The translations under genes and the position numbers were made by a program. Below the pieces are notes generated by a model. It had not been told where the DNA came from, made no database searches, and worked only from the letters and a program-made list of their open reading frames with translations. From Euwallacea fornicatus (lineage: Eukaryota > Arthropoda > Insecta > Coleoptera > Curculionidae), in NCBI RefSeq assembly GCF_040115645.1, contig NW_027096073.1, positions 183,095-247,094 on the forward strand: 64,000 nucleotides of DNA, given 5' to 3'. Below, one piece after another: positions 1 through 10,099 of this stretch; the stretch's first letter is position 1; each line of letters begins with the position of its first letter.

Positions 1-272
1 CAACAACTTCACTCTTTATTTTACTTTTTTTCTTAGAATTAATACCCCAAGAACATTCGGCGCAGAGATCCAAAACTAATCTCCTCTACTTTTACTAGCC
101 AGGACCCCTTTTCTTTTTTCCTTTCCTTCTTGCATGAATACAGTCTCGGGCCGTGTTTATATTAACATCATTAATATCAGGTTACACATTGAGCCAACGG
201 CCCAATGTGACAAATCAGGAAAATAAGGTCTACTTGCGCTATTTATTGGTAAAATGTTTGGTTACTATAACA
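1..272 (-). repeat. 3' LTR of the Gypsy element (5 bases missing at window edge)
   Basis: The sequence aligns without gaps to 5056-5327, with one substitution. On the plus strand the intact copy begins TGTCCC and ends ATAACA, giving the usual TG...CA LTR ends on both strands. The right boundary at 272 is where the two copies stop matching. Confidence 0.92.
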
Positions 273-530
273 CGGCCATCCTGCATTCGTGCGCCCACGC
301 ACAGTCGCATAAAACCATTTTAGTTTAAATAACAACCCCCCCTTTTTTTTTTAAATCATCTATAATTACTTAAAACTAGGCTTCACCTTAGTATAAGTAA
401 CAAACAACTCTATAAAGTGAAACAATAAAATACACTAAGTTAAAAGCACTTTAAAGTCCACTGGTAAACTAATTAAGGGTCAACCACTTAGAATTCGTAA
501 ACTTATAGTTCTGATTATTTAAATACAAAA
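273..530 (-). other. Non-coding AT-rich segment between 3' LTR and minisatellite
   Basis: No open frame or known motif. On the minus strand 336-352 is a purine run (ten A then seven G), resembling a polypurine tract for plus-strand priming. It lies about 63 bp from the LTR edge rather than touching it, so it may not be the functional primer site. Confidence 0.5.
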
Positions 531-957
531 ATATCAACCATTTAAGGTTCACAACTAGACAGAAACTTGTATTTTCCATTAATTAAATTAAAAATATCAA
601 CCATTTAAGGTTCACAATTAAACAGGAACTTGTACTTTCCGTTAGTTAAATTAAAAGTATCAACCATCTAAGGTTCACAATTAAACAGGAACTTGTACTT
701 TCCATTTAGTTAAATTAAAAATATCAACCATCTAAGGTTCACAATTAAACAGGAACTTGTACTTTCCATTTAGTTAAATTAAAAATATCAACCATCTAAG
801 GTTCACAATTAAACAGGAACTTGTACTTTCCATTTAGTTAAATTAAAAGTATCAACCATCTAAGGTTCACAATTAAACAGGAACTTGTACTTTCCATTTA
901 GTTAAATTAAAAATATCAACCATCTAAGGTTCACAATTAAACAGGAACTTGTACTTT
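531..957. repeat. 63-64-bp minisatellite, about 6.7 copies, in the Gypsy 3' region
   Basis: Copies start at 531, 594, 657, 721, 785, 849 and 913, each beginning (A/G)TATCAACCA and containing AAGGTTCACAA and GGAACTTGTA. The first two periods are 63 bp and the later ones 64 bp, through one added T. The distal copies are nearly identical. The last copy runs directly into the gag-pol stop codon at 958. Confidence 0.9.
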
Positions 958-3900
958 TCAAGTTTGTCCCCCTTCTGGCCACCTTCGCAGTTGCTCATGT
1001 GCTGCTGTTTTTGTTATTGTACCTCTTCGGTGTACTCTTTTAATCACATATCTTTCGTTGTCCAGTAGCTTCAAGATCTCGTATGGCCCATCAAACTTTG
1101 ACTTAAATTTTCCCCCAGAAACTTGAGTGTCTGCCACCACTACTCTATCTCCTATTTGATATAGCTTGGCGGCTGATCTTTTACTGTTAAACCTAACTTC
1201 TTGCTGCTTCCTATGCAATTCCATGCGTTCATTGGCTTTTGCCCTGGCTGCTGACAGATTTTCAGTTTTGTGTTCCGTAATACCCTTTAACAAGTTTTTC
1301 TCCGCTGCTAGTCGTTCCCTTTTCCCAAACATTAAAAAATTTGGAGTAAAACCAGTGCTTTTACTTTCGGTCTCATTCAGCACAGCCTCAATTTGTGGGA
1401 TTACTGATGTCCACTTAGTCTCTTTTTCGTCAGTCAGGATACTTCTCATCAGGTTGAACAATGTTCTCATGGTCCGCTCAACTTGACCATTTCCTCTAGG
1501 CATACCCGTCGCTATAAGATGTAAGTCTACATTGTTATCAGTTAAAAATCCTTTAAACTTCGAAGAGACAAACGCTCTGTCGGCAATTATCGTCTTTGGC
1601 TTGCCAAACTTTTGGAATACTTTTCTCAACGCTAGTACAGTATATTCTAACTTTTTATTGCGAATTGGACAGAAAATATTGTATTTTGAATAGGCATCGA
1701 CGATCACTAGGATATGCGTACATTGATCGGATTTCACTAAGGGACCAGCATGATCAATGTGCCATGTCTCAAAGGGCTTAGTAGCCTTTTCACCTAACTG
1801 ATATAAACCAACTTTCTTGCCAGTGTGACTTTTACTTATTGTGCAAACTCGGCAATTTTTGATATATTTTTTTAACGTTTGACTCATTCTTGGCCAGTAG
1901 AGTTCCGTCTTTAGCCTCGTTATTGCCTTTTCCCAGCCTACAAGAGCGGCATCATCATGGAAAGTTTTCATAACCAGTAATCTACCGGCAACTGGTACAA
2001 AACACCGAGGGCCATTGTCGTTTTTAGTTGGTTTTTGTGTTATGTAATAAACCAATCCATCCTTGATTCGAAATCCTTCTTGTAACTTGTTATGCTGTTT
2101 TTGACAAAAGGGGTCATCTAATTGAAATCCTTTTATTGTTTTTGGTTGCTCCAATGCTTTACGTTTAATTTTTACTGGGAGGGTTGTTGGATTTCGACTC
2201 ATGTAGTCAACGTGTCCCATTCTGCATCCTGGTCGATATTCAATATTAAAATCGAAATCCTGTAGTCTAACCCACCATCTAGCCACTCTTGGATGTAAAT
2301 TTTTCTTGAGAGCTGAGGCTCGTACTGAGTTACAGTCAGTGTGGACAGTAAATGGGATACCATACAGGTACACCCTAAAATGTTCTGCACCTTCCACAAT
2401 AGCAAGAGTCTCCAAATCGTAAGAGTGATATTTCGCCTCATATTGGGTGGTTTTCCTACTGAAATAAGCAACCGGGTAGGATACTCCTTTCTCTTTCTGC
2501 ATCAGAGCAGCAGCAATTCCCACAGCACTAGCATCCGTGTGCAGTTCTGTAGGTAGGTCTGGGTCAAATATTTTCAGGATTGGTCGTGACGTTAGTTTGG
2601 ATATTATTTCTTTCCGAATATTTTCTTGCACATTGCCCCACTCGAAAGGAACATTTTTTTGAAGCAATTGGCTTATCGGGGCAGTCAGTATGGAGAATCC
2701 TTTTATAAACCTCCTAAAGTACCCAGCAAGACCCATAAACTGTCGGACACCTTTAATGTCTTTTGGAGGGCAAGTCTTGGTAAGAGCCTCAATTTTCCGA
2801 TGACTAGGTTTGATTGTTCCATTTCCAACTATAGTGCCCAAATATTCGATTTCAGAAGCCAAGAATGTGCATTTTTCCCAATTCAGGGTAAATCCAGCCT
2901 TTGTGAGTTCTCCTAAGACTTGTCGTAAATTGTTGAGTCCTTCCTCAATTGTTTCTGAGGCAATCATAACATCATCCAAATAAACTTGCGCTATACTGTC
3001 CTTCAGTTTGCCCAAGGCCTTATTAATTGCCCTTTGATAGCAAGCTGGTGCATTCGCAAACCCGAATGGCATACGGTTGTATTCGTAATGACCATCGGGT
3101 GTCACGAAGGCAGTGTATTGTCGTGAGGATTCCTCAATCTCGATTTGGTGAAAACCGGATTTCATATCAAGAACTGTAAAATATAATTTTTTTCCCAATG
3201 CATCCAACTGATCATGCAAGTTTGGTAAAGGAAAACGATCCTTGACAGCCTTAGAATTTATCGCCCTGTAATCTACACACAACCTCAATGACCCATCTTT
3301 CTTTTTAACAAGGACTATAGGACTCGCGTATTGTGATGAGCTTTCTCGGATTATGCCTTCATTCAGTAAATCGTCTACAATTTTTTTTAGTTGTATACGC
3401 TCAGCGTATGCTAGTCGACGTGGTCGGAAAGCTACTGGAGTGCTATCATTTAACTTGATGCACAGTTTTCCGGTAGTTACTACTGAAGGGCGTTGAGCCT
3501 GTACCTCTCTCAAAATTGTATCCAATACCATTTGCTGCCGCTCGTTCAATCCTGATACTTGGAAATTCGGTATGGTAGAGATTAGAGTTGGCAGAGCCGT
3601 GCTAAGCCGGAGGTCAATGCCATGATTTCTACGGACAATCTCCAATCCTTCACGACTTATAACGTCCCAACCTATAAGGGCATCCACTTCAGGAATTGTA
3701 AAATCATTAACAACTAAAAAGTCTATTTCAATAGTTACTTCCTGAAGGCTGACAAGTAATACACATCTTCCTAAAACACGAGCTTTTCCATTGGCCAGTC
3801 CAGCCAAAGTCATTTCATAGGGTACTGGATTTCCATTTACTCGTCGAACAACATGTTCATGAATAATGGAAGTGTCAGCCCCACTGTCCACCATATACGA

Positions 3901-4950
3901 AAAGGACTCAGACTTGCCATAGCTCGTGACTATGGCTCTAGGCATGATAGTACACCTCCGTATATTGACACGCAATGCTTTTGGCTTCCCATTTTTTTTC
4001 CAGCAGTTGTTTTCTTCATGGCCGCTCCTTTTACAAAAAGTACACTCAACAGTAGACTTTTTAGGGATGTTTACACCATTAATCTTTGATTCCGAAAGGA
4101 GATGGCGACAATTTTCTTTCTTGTGGCCTGTTTTCCCGCAATTGTGGCATTTGCCACTGAACACATTATTGGTCCTACGTCTCTTCAGAAACGGTGAATT
4201 CATGTTAGAATCCATGGTAGATTTTCGTTTTAGTGCTTCATGGCGCCTTAGAATCATCATAAGCTCAGCTTGATTAGAAGGATTTTGCAAGCGAACGCTT
4301 TCAAAAACAGAATTGGAATTAATTTCTTCTATTACAACTGATAAAACTTTTTCCCACGGCAATTGAGCGTGGAAGCGGTATAACTCCCGTATTTTGGTTC
4401 TTGCAAATTCGCTGAAGGTCTCAAATTGCGAGCATCGTACTTCATAAGCTTTCTTAAATTTATTGCCCCACGACTCATGGTCCGGAAATGAGCTTAATAG
4501 ATCGGCTTCAAATGTTTTCCAATCCCTAGACAAGGGAGCCCATCCCTCATAGAAACGGCGGCCTTCACCACGTAGTGCTTGACCAGCTTTTAGTATGGCC
4601 AAACAGTCATCGACATTATACTTATTTCTAATACGATTGACTTCACTTAACCACTCTTGCATGGGATAGTTACTTTTATTCGGGTCAAAGGAAACAAAAT
4701 CAAAACTCAATGGTTCTCTCACCTGGGTTAGAACGGTCGGAGCTGTGACATTTTCTCCACTTACGGCAGTGGTGGTGGATTTTAATTTAGCCACTTCAGC
4801 AATCAAACTCTGCAACGTCGTTTGCATACTCAGCAACGTAGAGCCCAACAAATTACTTGCATCCCCTGTCTCCGTTGCACTACCATTTCCTCTTGAAGTA
4901 CTTTGGCCCTCGTCATTGTTTTCAGCACTAAGTTTATCGTTTTCTGACAT
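958..4950 (-). CDS. Gag-pol polyprotein of a Ty3/Gypsy retrotransposon
   Basis: A frame of 1330 residues starting at ATG 4950 (MSENDKLSAE). The frame is open upstream to 5067 but only from a GTG inside the LTR, so 4950 is preferred. Domains in order: Gag; two CCHC knuckles near residues 267 and 302 (CHNCGKTGHKKENC, CTFCKRSGHEENNC); aspartic protease with DSGAD near 354; reverse transcriptase with YLDD near 655; RNase H with HTDAS near 801; integrase with Asp near 1061 and 1125 and Glu near 1157. Two integrase oddities are visible: the second His expected in the N-terminal HHCC zinc site is not at its usual place (AALVGWEK), and only 33 residues separate the last two acidic residues instead of 35. 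The protein makes cDNA from element RNA in particles and integrates it. The frame is otherwise open. Confidence 0.92.
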   Translation of the reverse strand: MSENDKLSAENNDEGQSTSRGNGSATETGDASNLLGSTLLSMQTTLQSLIAEVAKLKSTTTAVSGENVTAPTVLTQVREPLSFDFVSFDPNKSNYPMQEWLSEVNRIRNKYNVDDCLAILKAGQALRGEGRRFYEGWAPLSRDWKTFEADLLSSFPDHESWGNKFKKAYEVRCSQFETFSEFARTKIRELYRFHAQLPWEKVLSVVIEEINSNSVFESVRLQNPSNQAELMMILRRHEALKRKSTMDSNMNSPFLKRRRTNNVFSGKCHNCGKTGHKKENCRHLLSESKINGVNIPKKSTVECTFCKRSGHEENNCWKKNGKPKALRVNIRRCTIMPRAIVTSYGKSESFSYMVDSGADTSIIHEHVVRRVNGNPVPYEMTLAGLANGKARVLGRCVLLVSLQEVTIEIDFLVVNDFTIPEVDALIGWDVISREGLEIVRRNHGIDLRLSTALPTLISTIPNFQVSGLNERQQMVLDTILREVQAQRPSVVTTGKLCIKLNDSTPVAFRPRRLAYAERIQLKKIVDDLLNEGIIRESSSQYASPIVLVKKKDGSLRLCVDYRAINSKAVKDRFPLPNLHDQLDALGKKLYFTVLDMKSGFHQIEIEESSRQYTAFVTPDGHYEYNRMPFGFANAPACYQRAINKALGKLKDSIAQVYLDDVMIASETIEEGLNNLRQVLGELTKAGFTLNWEKCTFLASEIEYLGTIVGNGTIKPSHRKIEALTKTCPPKDIKGVRQFMGLAGYFRRFIKGFSILTAPISQLLQKNVPFEWGNVQENIRKEIISKLTSRPILKIFDPDLPTELHTDASAVGIAAALMQKEKGVSYPVAYFSRKTTQYEAKYHSYDLETLAIVEGAEHFRVYLYGIPFTVHTDCNSVRASALKKNLHPRVARWWVRLQDFDFNIEYRPGCRMGHVDYMSRNPTTLPVKIKRKALEQPKTIKGFQLDDPFCQKQHNKLQEGFRIKDGLVYYITQKPTKNDNGPRCFVPVAGRLLVMKTFHDDAALVGWEKAITRLKTELYWPRMSQTLKKYIKNCRVCTISKSHTGKKVGLYQLGEKATKPFETWHIDHAGPLVKSDQCTHILVIVDAYSKYNIFCPIRNKKLEYTVLALRKVFQKFGKPKTIIADRAFVSSKFKGFLTDNNVDLHLIATGMPRGNGQVERTMRTLFNLMRSILTDEKETKWTSVIPQIEAVLNETESKSTGFTPNFLMFGKRERLAAEKNLLKGITEHKTENLSAARAKANERMELHRKQQEVRFNSKRSAAKLYQIGDRVVVADTQVSGGKFKSKFDGPYEILKLLDNERYVIKRVHRRGTITKTAAHEQLRRWPEGGQT

Positions 4951-5050
4951 GTTCACCACTTCAACAAATTCCAACAGTAACAATCTTTTCGCAAACACGC
5001 GGTTTATCCCACTTCTGATGTTAAAAGAATTAAAAGAAAACAAAACACTT

Positions 5051-5327
5051 TGTCCCAACAACTTCACTCTTTATTTTACTTTTTTTCTTAGAATTAATAC
5101 CCCAAGAACATTCGGCGCAGAGATCCAAAACTAATCTCCTCTACTTTTACTAGCCAGGACCCCTTTTCTTTTTTCCTTCCCTTCTTGCATGAATACAGTC
5201 TCGGGCCGTGTTTATATTAACATCATTAATATCAGGTTACACATTGAGCCAACGGCCCAATGTGACAAATCAGGAAAATAAGGTCTACTTGCGCTATTTA
5301 TTGGTAAAATGTTTGGTTACTATAACA
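5051..5327 (-). repeat. 5' LTR of the Gypsy element
   Basis: 277 bp, TG...CA on either strand, matching 1-272. It ends at 5327, followed by TATA (5328-5331) and then the solo LTR. I found no convincing tRNA primer site immediately inside it. Confidence 0.9.
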
Positions 5328-5331
5328 TATA

Positions 5332-5611
5332 TGTCGGTGAATAATAGTGTTTATGTCTATGTCTATGTTTATGTTTAGTCTTTAGGGCATTTGTTTATAT
5401 AAAAAGGGGTGAAGATACCGCAATTGGGATAACTCTTCGATTGCAGACGTAGTCACGAGAAACCCACAAAAGGGACAAGAGTGGTTTGTGAATTCGTCGG
5501 TATCATATAATTAATTATAGTCTAGTGCTTAGTGTCTTTTGTTAGTTACTGTCTAGTTATTAACATTAAAGAATAATGGAAAAGATGAACAACCCTTGTG
5601 CTTCTCCGACA
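5332..5611 (+). mobile_element. Solo LTR of an unrelated LTR retrotransposon
   Basis: 280 bp beginning TGTCGG and ending CCGACA, with the 4-bp direct repeat TATA on both sides (5328-5331, 5612-5615). Inside are a TATA-like tract (TTTATATAAAAAGG near 5393) and an AATAATGG-type tract near the 3' end, as in a plus-strand LTR promoter and polyadenylation region. No internal coding part follows, so it is probably the product of LTR-LTR recombination. The family is not identified. Confidence 0.65.
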
Positions 5612-5737
5612 TATATATACTTACCTACTCTATAAATTAAAAGGGGAAAAGGAAAAGAAAAAAGAAGGGACAAATACTTACTTAATTATTTATTTATTTG
5701 TTTATTTATTTATTTATTTGTATACTTACCGTACTCG
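5612..5737. repeat. AT-rich spacer with a TTTA microsatellite
   Basis: A purine-rich stretch (5640-5670) followed by an imperfect (TTTA)n run at about 5684-5720, then the start of Tel1. No telomeric units are present here, so this is the proximal boundary of the telomere-associated zone. The nonamer ATACTTACC occurs twice (5617, 5722). Confidence 0.6.
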
Positions 5738-8136
5738 ATGGCTTTGGAAACTAAAAATTCCGGGAGATTGGGTGCAGGGAGGGGCGGGATGGGAAGGGGT
5801 ATGGAGATTGCGCAGCTCAACTTCAACAGAAGTCAAGCTGCGCACGATCTAATGGAAAAAATAATGGAAGAGGATAAAATTGACATCTTGATGGGATCGG
5901 AACCGAACCGTAGGGTGGGTGCTAGGGAAATTTGCGATGAGGACGGGGATAGTTTCATTAGAATAAAGGGGGACTGGTCAGCGGGAGAGACTTTCAGGGG
6001 GAAGGGTTTTGTGGGGGTGGGTTTCGGGTCGGTGACGGTGGTATCATGCTACTTCTCACCGAACGGGGAAATGGGGGATTTTGAGGGGATGTTGGAACAG
6101 ATCGCGATCAGGATAAGGGGGGTCAGGGCGGGAGGGGGTGAAGCCGTGGTGGGCGGAGACTTGAATGCAAAGTCCCCGGTCTTCGGGTCGGTGCGGACGA
6201 ACGGGAGGGGGAGGGTGCTCAAGGACTGGATGGCTGCGGAGGGTCTTGTGGCGCTGAACGTGGGGGATGCACTGACTTACGTGGGATCGAGGGGGGGATC
6301 GGTGGTTGACGTGACAATGGGGACGGTGGGCATTGCGGGGTCGGTCGAAGGCTGGAGGGTGGACGCGGAGGGGGAAAATCTCAGTGACCATAGGACCATA
6401 AGGTACAGGGTGGGTGGGGTGAACGAGGGTAGGGAGTATGGGAACAGGACGGGTGGGACCAGAAGATGGAGGGTGACGGAGGGGGCGATGGAGCGCTTTC
6501 GAGAGGAAATCTCGGGCTTCTTCACGGGCGCGGGGGTAATTAGTGTGGAGGAAGTGATTGGGACAATTGTGGAGAAGTGCAATAAGCACTTCGAAGCAAT
6601 TGGAGCGAATGGGGGAAAGAGGAAGGGAGTGTACTGGTGGAATGGAGAGATTGCGGGAGAGAGGAAGAGATGCCTTACCCTAAGACGGCAGATGACAAGG
6701 ATGAACGCAAGAGATGGGAGTGAGGATGATAAAGAGAGTGTGAGAAGCGAATACAAGGAGGCGAAGCGAAAGCTGAAGAGGAGAATACACGAAAGTAAGC
6801 TCGAGTGCTGGAAGAAACTGTGTGAGGAAGTAGAAGAGGATGTATGGGGGAAGGCATATAAGATAGTGACTGGGAAAATGGGACTCAGAAGGGTTGCCAT
6901 ATTAACAGAGGAGAGAACGAGAGAGGAAATGGATAAATTATTTCCATCGAGACCAGGAGTGAGGTGGGGAAAACCGGGAAGCAAAATGAAGGTGGGGGAG
7001 GAATTCACGAAGGCGGAGTTACAGTTAGCTTTAGCCGACGTGAAGAAAAGGAAGGCCCCGGGGCCGGACGGAATAACCCCGGAAATCATGGTAGAGTGCG
7101 TAAGGGGGCACCAAGAAAGTTTCCTCAGACTGTTTAATGACTGTCTGAGGGAACGATGCTTCCCGGGGGTGTGGAAGATCGCGAGGCTCGCGCTGGTGGA
7201 GAAGCCGGCGAAGGGATCGAGTGGGAGGGCGTCGTACAGGCCAATATGCCTAATAGATGGAGTCGGGAAATTGCTGGAGAGAATGATTGTGGGCCGGCTG
7301 AACGGGGTGCTTGAGGGTAGGGGTCTGTTGAGCGATAGGCAGTACGGCTTTAGGAAGGGAAGGTCTACGGTGGATGCGTTGAAGAGAGTGAAGGGGGTGC
7401 TAGAGAAAATCAGGGGGAAAACGGTGAAAGATAGGGAGGTGTGTGTGATGGTGCTGCTTGACATAAGGAACGCCTTTAACAGCGCACCTTGGAAGAAAAT
7501 CGTGCAGGCCCTGGAACGTATGGGTGTGGATGAGTACCTGGTGGACCTGACGAAATCCTATCTGTCTGAGAGATGGATAGAGACGGATTCGGGTCATAGG
7601 AGGCGGGTCACGTGCGGGGTGCCGCAGGGATCGGTGCTGGGCCCCGTACTGTGGAACGTCTTCTACGACGGAATACTGAAGCTGGATATGGAAGAGGGAG
7701 TGGAACTGATAGCGTACGCGGACGATTTGCGGTTTTGGTGAAGTCTAAAACGGGAAGGGAGTTGGCAGCCAAGACGGAATATACCGTGGGGAGAGTGATG
7801 TACGAACTAGATAGAATGGGATTGGAAGTTGCGCCTGAAAAAACGGAGATGGTGATTCTGGAAGGTCGAAGAAAGGTGACGAATGTAGAAATTGAGGTGA
7901 GAGGGAGTGTGATAAAAAGTAAGGAGTCTGTGACTTATCTAGGGGTGGAAGTTGGAAGGAATTTTAGATTTGCAGGGCACGTGGGGAAGGTATGTTTGAG
8001 GGCGAACGGTGCGTTGAATGCGTTGACGAGACTGATGCCAAGGGTGGGCGGATGCTCGTCGAAAAAAAGAGGTCTGCTTGCGTCAGTTGCGAGATCGATG
8101 GTGCTGTACGCCACGCCGATATGGGAAGAAGTAGCC
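5738..8136 (+). pseudogene. Tel1: broken ORF2 (endonuclease-reverse transcriptase)
   Basis: The frame opens at ATG 5738. The APE-type endonuclease shows QLNFNRSQAAHDLM, GSEPN, GGDLNAK and SDHR. The reverse transcriptase shows RPICLIDG, QYGFRKGRSTVDA, LLDIRNAFNSAPW, GVPQGSVLGP and AYADDL. One base is missing just after the AYADDL codons (about 7731), shifting the rest into another frame, where homology continues (KTEMVILEGRR ... LYATPIWEE) to about 8136. There the sequence switches abruptly to a minus-strand ORF1 (Tel2). The C-terminal zinc finger, 3' UTR and poly(A) are absent, as is any ORF1. It is an R1-clade relative. The loss of the 3' end coincides with the left edge of the inverted block. 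Confidence 0.88.
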
Positions 8137-10099
8137 TTAGGTTGCCCCTCGCCTACGGCCTTGCCCCCAGCCTTGGGTTCCTCCCTGGCTTTGGGTGTTC
8201 CGCACCCCGGTCCCCCGGCACTATGCCCTCCCCTCTTTGCATAGAGGACAGTACCGCTGCGTGCGGCAGGTCGCGGCCTTGTGGCCTCCCTGCGCGCACC
8301 TCACGCACAGTCGCGAGCGGTCCCCTCCCTTGCATTGGTTCGCCCTGTAGCCCCCCTCCCAACATCTGAAGCAGCGATCGGTTTCCCGCCGCTCCTTCAG
8401 ACGACACCTGGAGATGCCTACCTGCACCTCGGTGACCCTCCTCACCCGTCTGACCGCCTCGCCCTCCACCAGAAGCGTGGTGGTTTGGCAGCTTCCGAAG
8501 CTTGGACGGAGACTGAGCAGCCTTAGCCACACTTTCTCCACTCCAGCCGCGGTTGCCACCGCTTCCACCACTTCTTCCTCGGTGGCGACTGCGTCCAGGC
8601 CGTGCACTTGGAAGGCCGCCGACCTCCCTGTACCCCCTCTCAACCTGTTCGAGCCCAGCTCCTTGGCTAGCAACTCCCGCAGTTGCCCGCCCTTTCCTCC
8701 TTTCGACACCGTCAGGAGCATCTCCCCCTTCTTCGTCTCCCTGACGGTGCTGATCTTGACCTCTTGGCCGCCCCTGGCAACCACTTGCCTTACTTTCTTG
8801 AGGGCATCCAAGTAGGAGGTGCCTTCCTCCCTCGCCACGAAGATCACCCCTTCCTCTTCCCTCTTTCCCTCTCCTTGCTCCTTTTTCTTTTCTTCCTGAA
8901 AATAGAAGCAGATTTTAATCCCACTTCCCTCTGCCGCAAGCTCCCCCAGCTTCCTTAGTTTCCCGGGATCGGATCCCGGAATCTGGGGGACGACCACCCT
9001 CGTCCTTCCCTCCCTCTGGGCAGTTCTCACGAGCTTCTTCAGCGCTCCGAAGACCGCTTCCGGACCCATGTCCCCACCCATCTGGCAGAAAAAGACGAAG
9101 CGCTCGAGCGTCTCCGTCCTCCCCCCCTTGCGCAACCGGCAGGTCTGCACAAGGAAGGGGATCGTCCCCGCCTCGTGCTCGCCCCCCAGTTCAGCCAGCT
9201 CGGGAAGCCCGGCCAGCACTCTCTCCTTGAGAGGACTACTCTCTTCCCCCACTATCACCCCAAATCGCTCCGATACCCCTCCGACATGGGGTCCCCGTGC
9301 GACACCTCCGTCCGTTGGAACAGAGCCGCCTCCCACCTTTCCCGAAGAGCCTCCATCAGCTCCCCGGAAGCGACGAGACTGCGGATCCTTTCCCGCTGCT
9401 CCTCCGTGCGTCTTTCCTCCGCCGTGTCCGTTTGAGTGGCACAGGTGGCTGTCTCCAGCCCTCCCTTACGCACCCCTTGGACCCCCTCCAGCTGCTTCCG
9501 CAGCTCCCTTACCTCTTCGAGAAGCTTCTCCCGCTCCCTTTCCCGTTCCTCTTCCATCTTTTCCCTACGTTTAACCGTACGCAGGGCACTCTTGACCGCC
9601 ATTACAGCGTCCAAGAGCTCCTGCTTTGGTTTCCGTAAGCTCTTCACGACCCGGTCCAGGTCCTCCATTTTCTCCTCCAGTGCCCTACGGTCGGCCATGG
9701 GAGAGAAACTCTCCGCTGCCCTCCCCCGTTTCCCCCCCTGGGGGGTAGTCGCGTGATGGGGCACCTCTTCCTGAGAGGCGTCGGAGAGCTTCTCTTCCAT
9801 ACGTCCCTCACCCCCCTCATCCCCCTCACTCACCTGCTGCGCCTTCATAGGCGGCGTCCGCAGGAGCTTCTCGCTCCTCGCGAACCCACCTCTCCCTGAT
9901 CCCTCCTCCGTTTGGACGGACGTCTCTCCCCGTCCCAAGTGGCTGTGGCCCTCCCCAGAATCCTTGGGCCAGCGTTGGTCACCGGGGCTTTCACCCGGTC
10001 GGAGCCAACGGCGGGATTATCACCCGCCTGGGGTAACTCGTTTTTCAAGTCACTCATATTCATTTTTTTTTTTAATTTCTCTTCCCTCTTCTCTTCCAT
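8137..10099 (-). pseudogene. Tel2 ORF1 (Gag-like), frameshifted
   Basis: The start is probably ATG 10099 by comparison with Tel9. The N-terminus carries the PQAGDNPAVGSDRV motif, followed by a charged coiled-coil region, a Gag core, and knuckles CFRCWEGGYRANQC (His replaced by Tyr), CVRCAQGGHKAATC and CPLCKEG. At least three frame changes are needed: between about 9845 and 9938, between 9255 and 9336, and near 8227 in a G run after the last knuckle. The C-terminal PKAGG-type repeat stops at the breakpoint at 8137. ORF1 proteins of this clade bind element RNA and form the RNP. This copy cannot make one intact. Confidence 0.85.
9946..10028 (-). promoter_or_regulatory. Three-hairpin RNA element at ORF1 start (Tel2 copy)
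   Basis: On plus-strand coordinates, 10010-10015 pairs with 10023-10028 (7-nt loop). The double stem 9974-9978/10005-10009 encloses 9981-9986/9994-9999 (7-nt loop). 9946-9951 pairs with 9966-9971. The outer stem is GTTGG/CCAAC, different from the other copies but still paired. Confidence 0.7.

Larger units (their letters stand above)
1..5327 (-). mobile_element. Ty3/Gypsy LTR retrotransposon, almost complete
   Basis: Two direct copies of a 277-bp LTR flank a single long gag-pol frame read on the minus strand. The left copy lacks its first 5 bases because the window starts inside it. Over the 272 comparable bases the LTRs differ at one position (124 versus 5179), so the insertion is recent. 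Order on the minus strand is 5' LTR (5051-5327), gag-pol (4950-958), a tandem-repeat 3' region, then 3' LTR. No envelope frame is present. It lies outside the telomeric repeats, unlike the non-LTR elements to its right. Confidence 0.93.

Noticed and set aside
5051..5067. Gag-pol start at GTG 5067
   Set aside because: It lies inside the LTR and is not an ATG. The ATG at 4950 starts a typical Gag N-terminus.
1..5327. Endogenous errantivirus with envelope
   Set aside because: No frame with an envelope-like signal peptide or transmembrane segment exists between the pol stop at 958 and the left LTR; only minisatellite and AT-rich DNA.
6277..7464. Long minus-strand open frame (395 codons) opposite Tel1 ORF2
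   Set aside because: Serine/proline/leucine-rich shadow of the GA-rich sense strand; no motif, and it lies opposite clear endonuclease and reverse transcriptase codons.
8137..8244. Extension of the Tel1 ORF2 frame to 8244
   Set aside because: After about 8136 the codons are the reverse complement of Tel2 ORF1 PKAGG repeats, so the open frame there is accidental.
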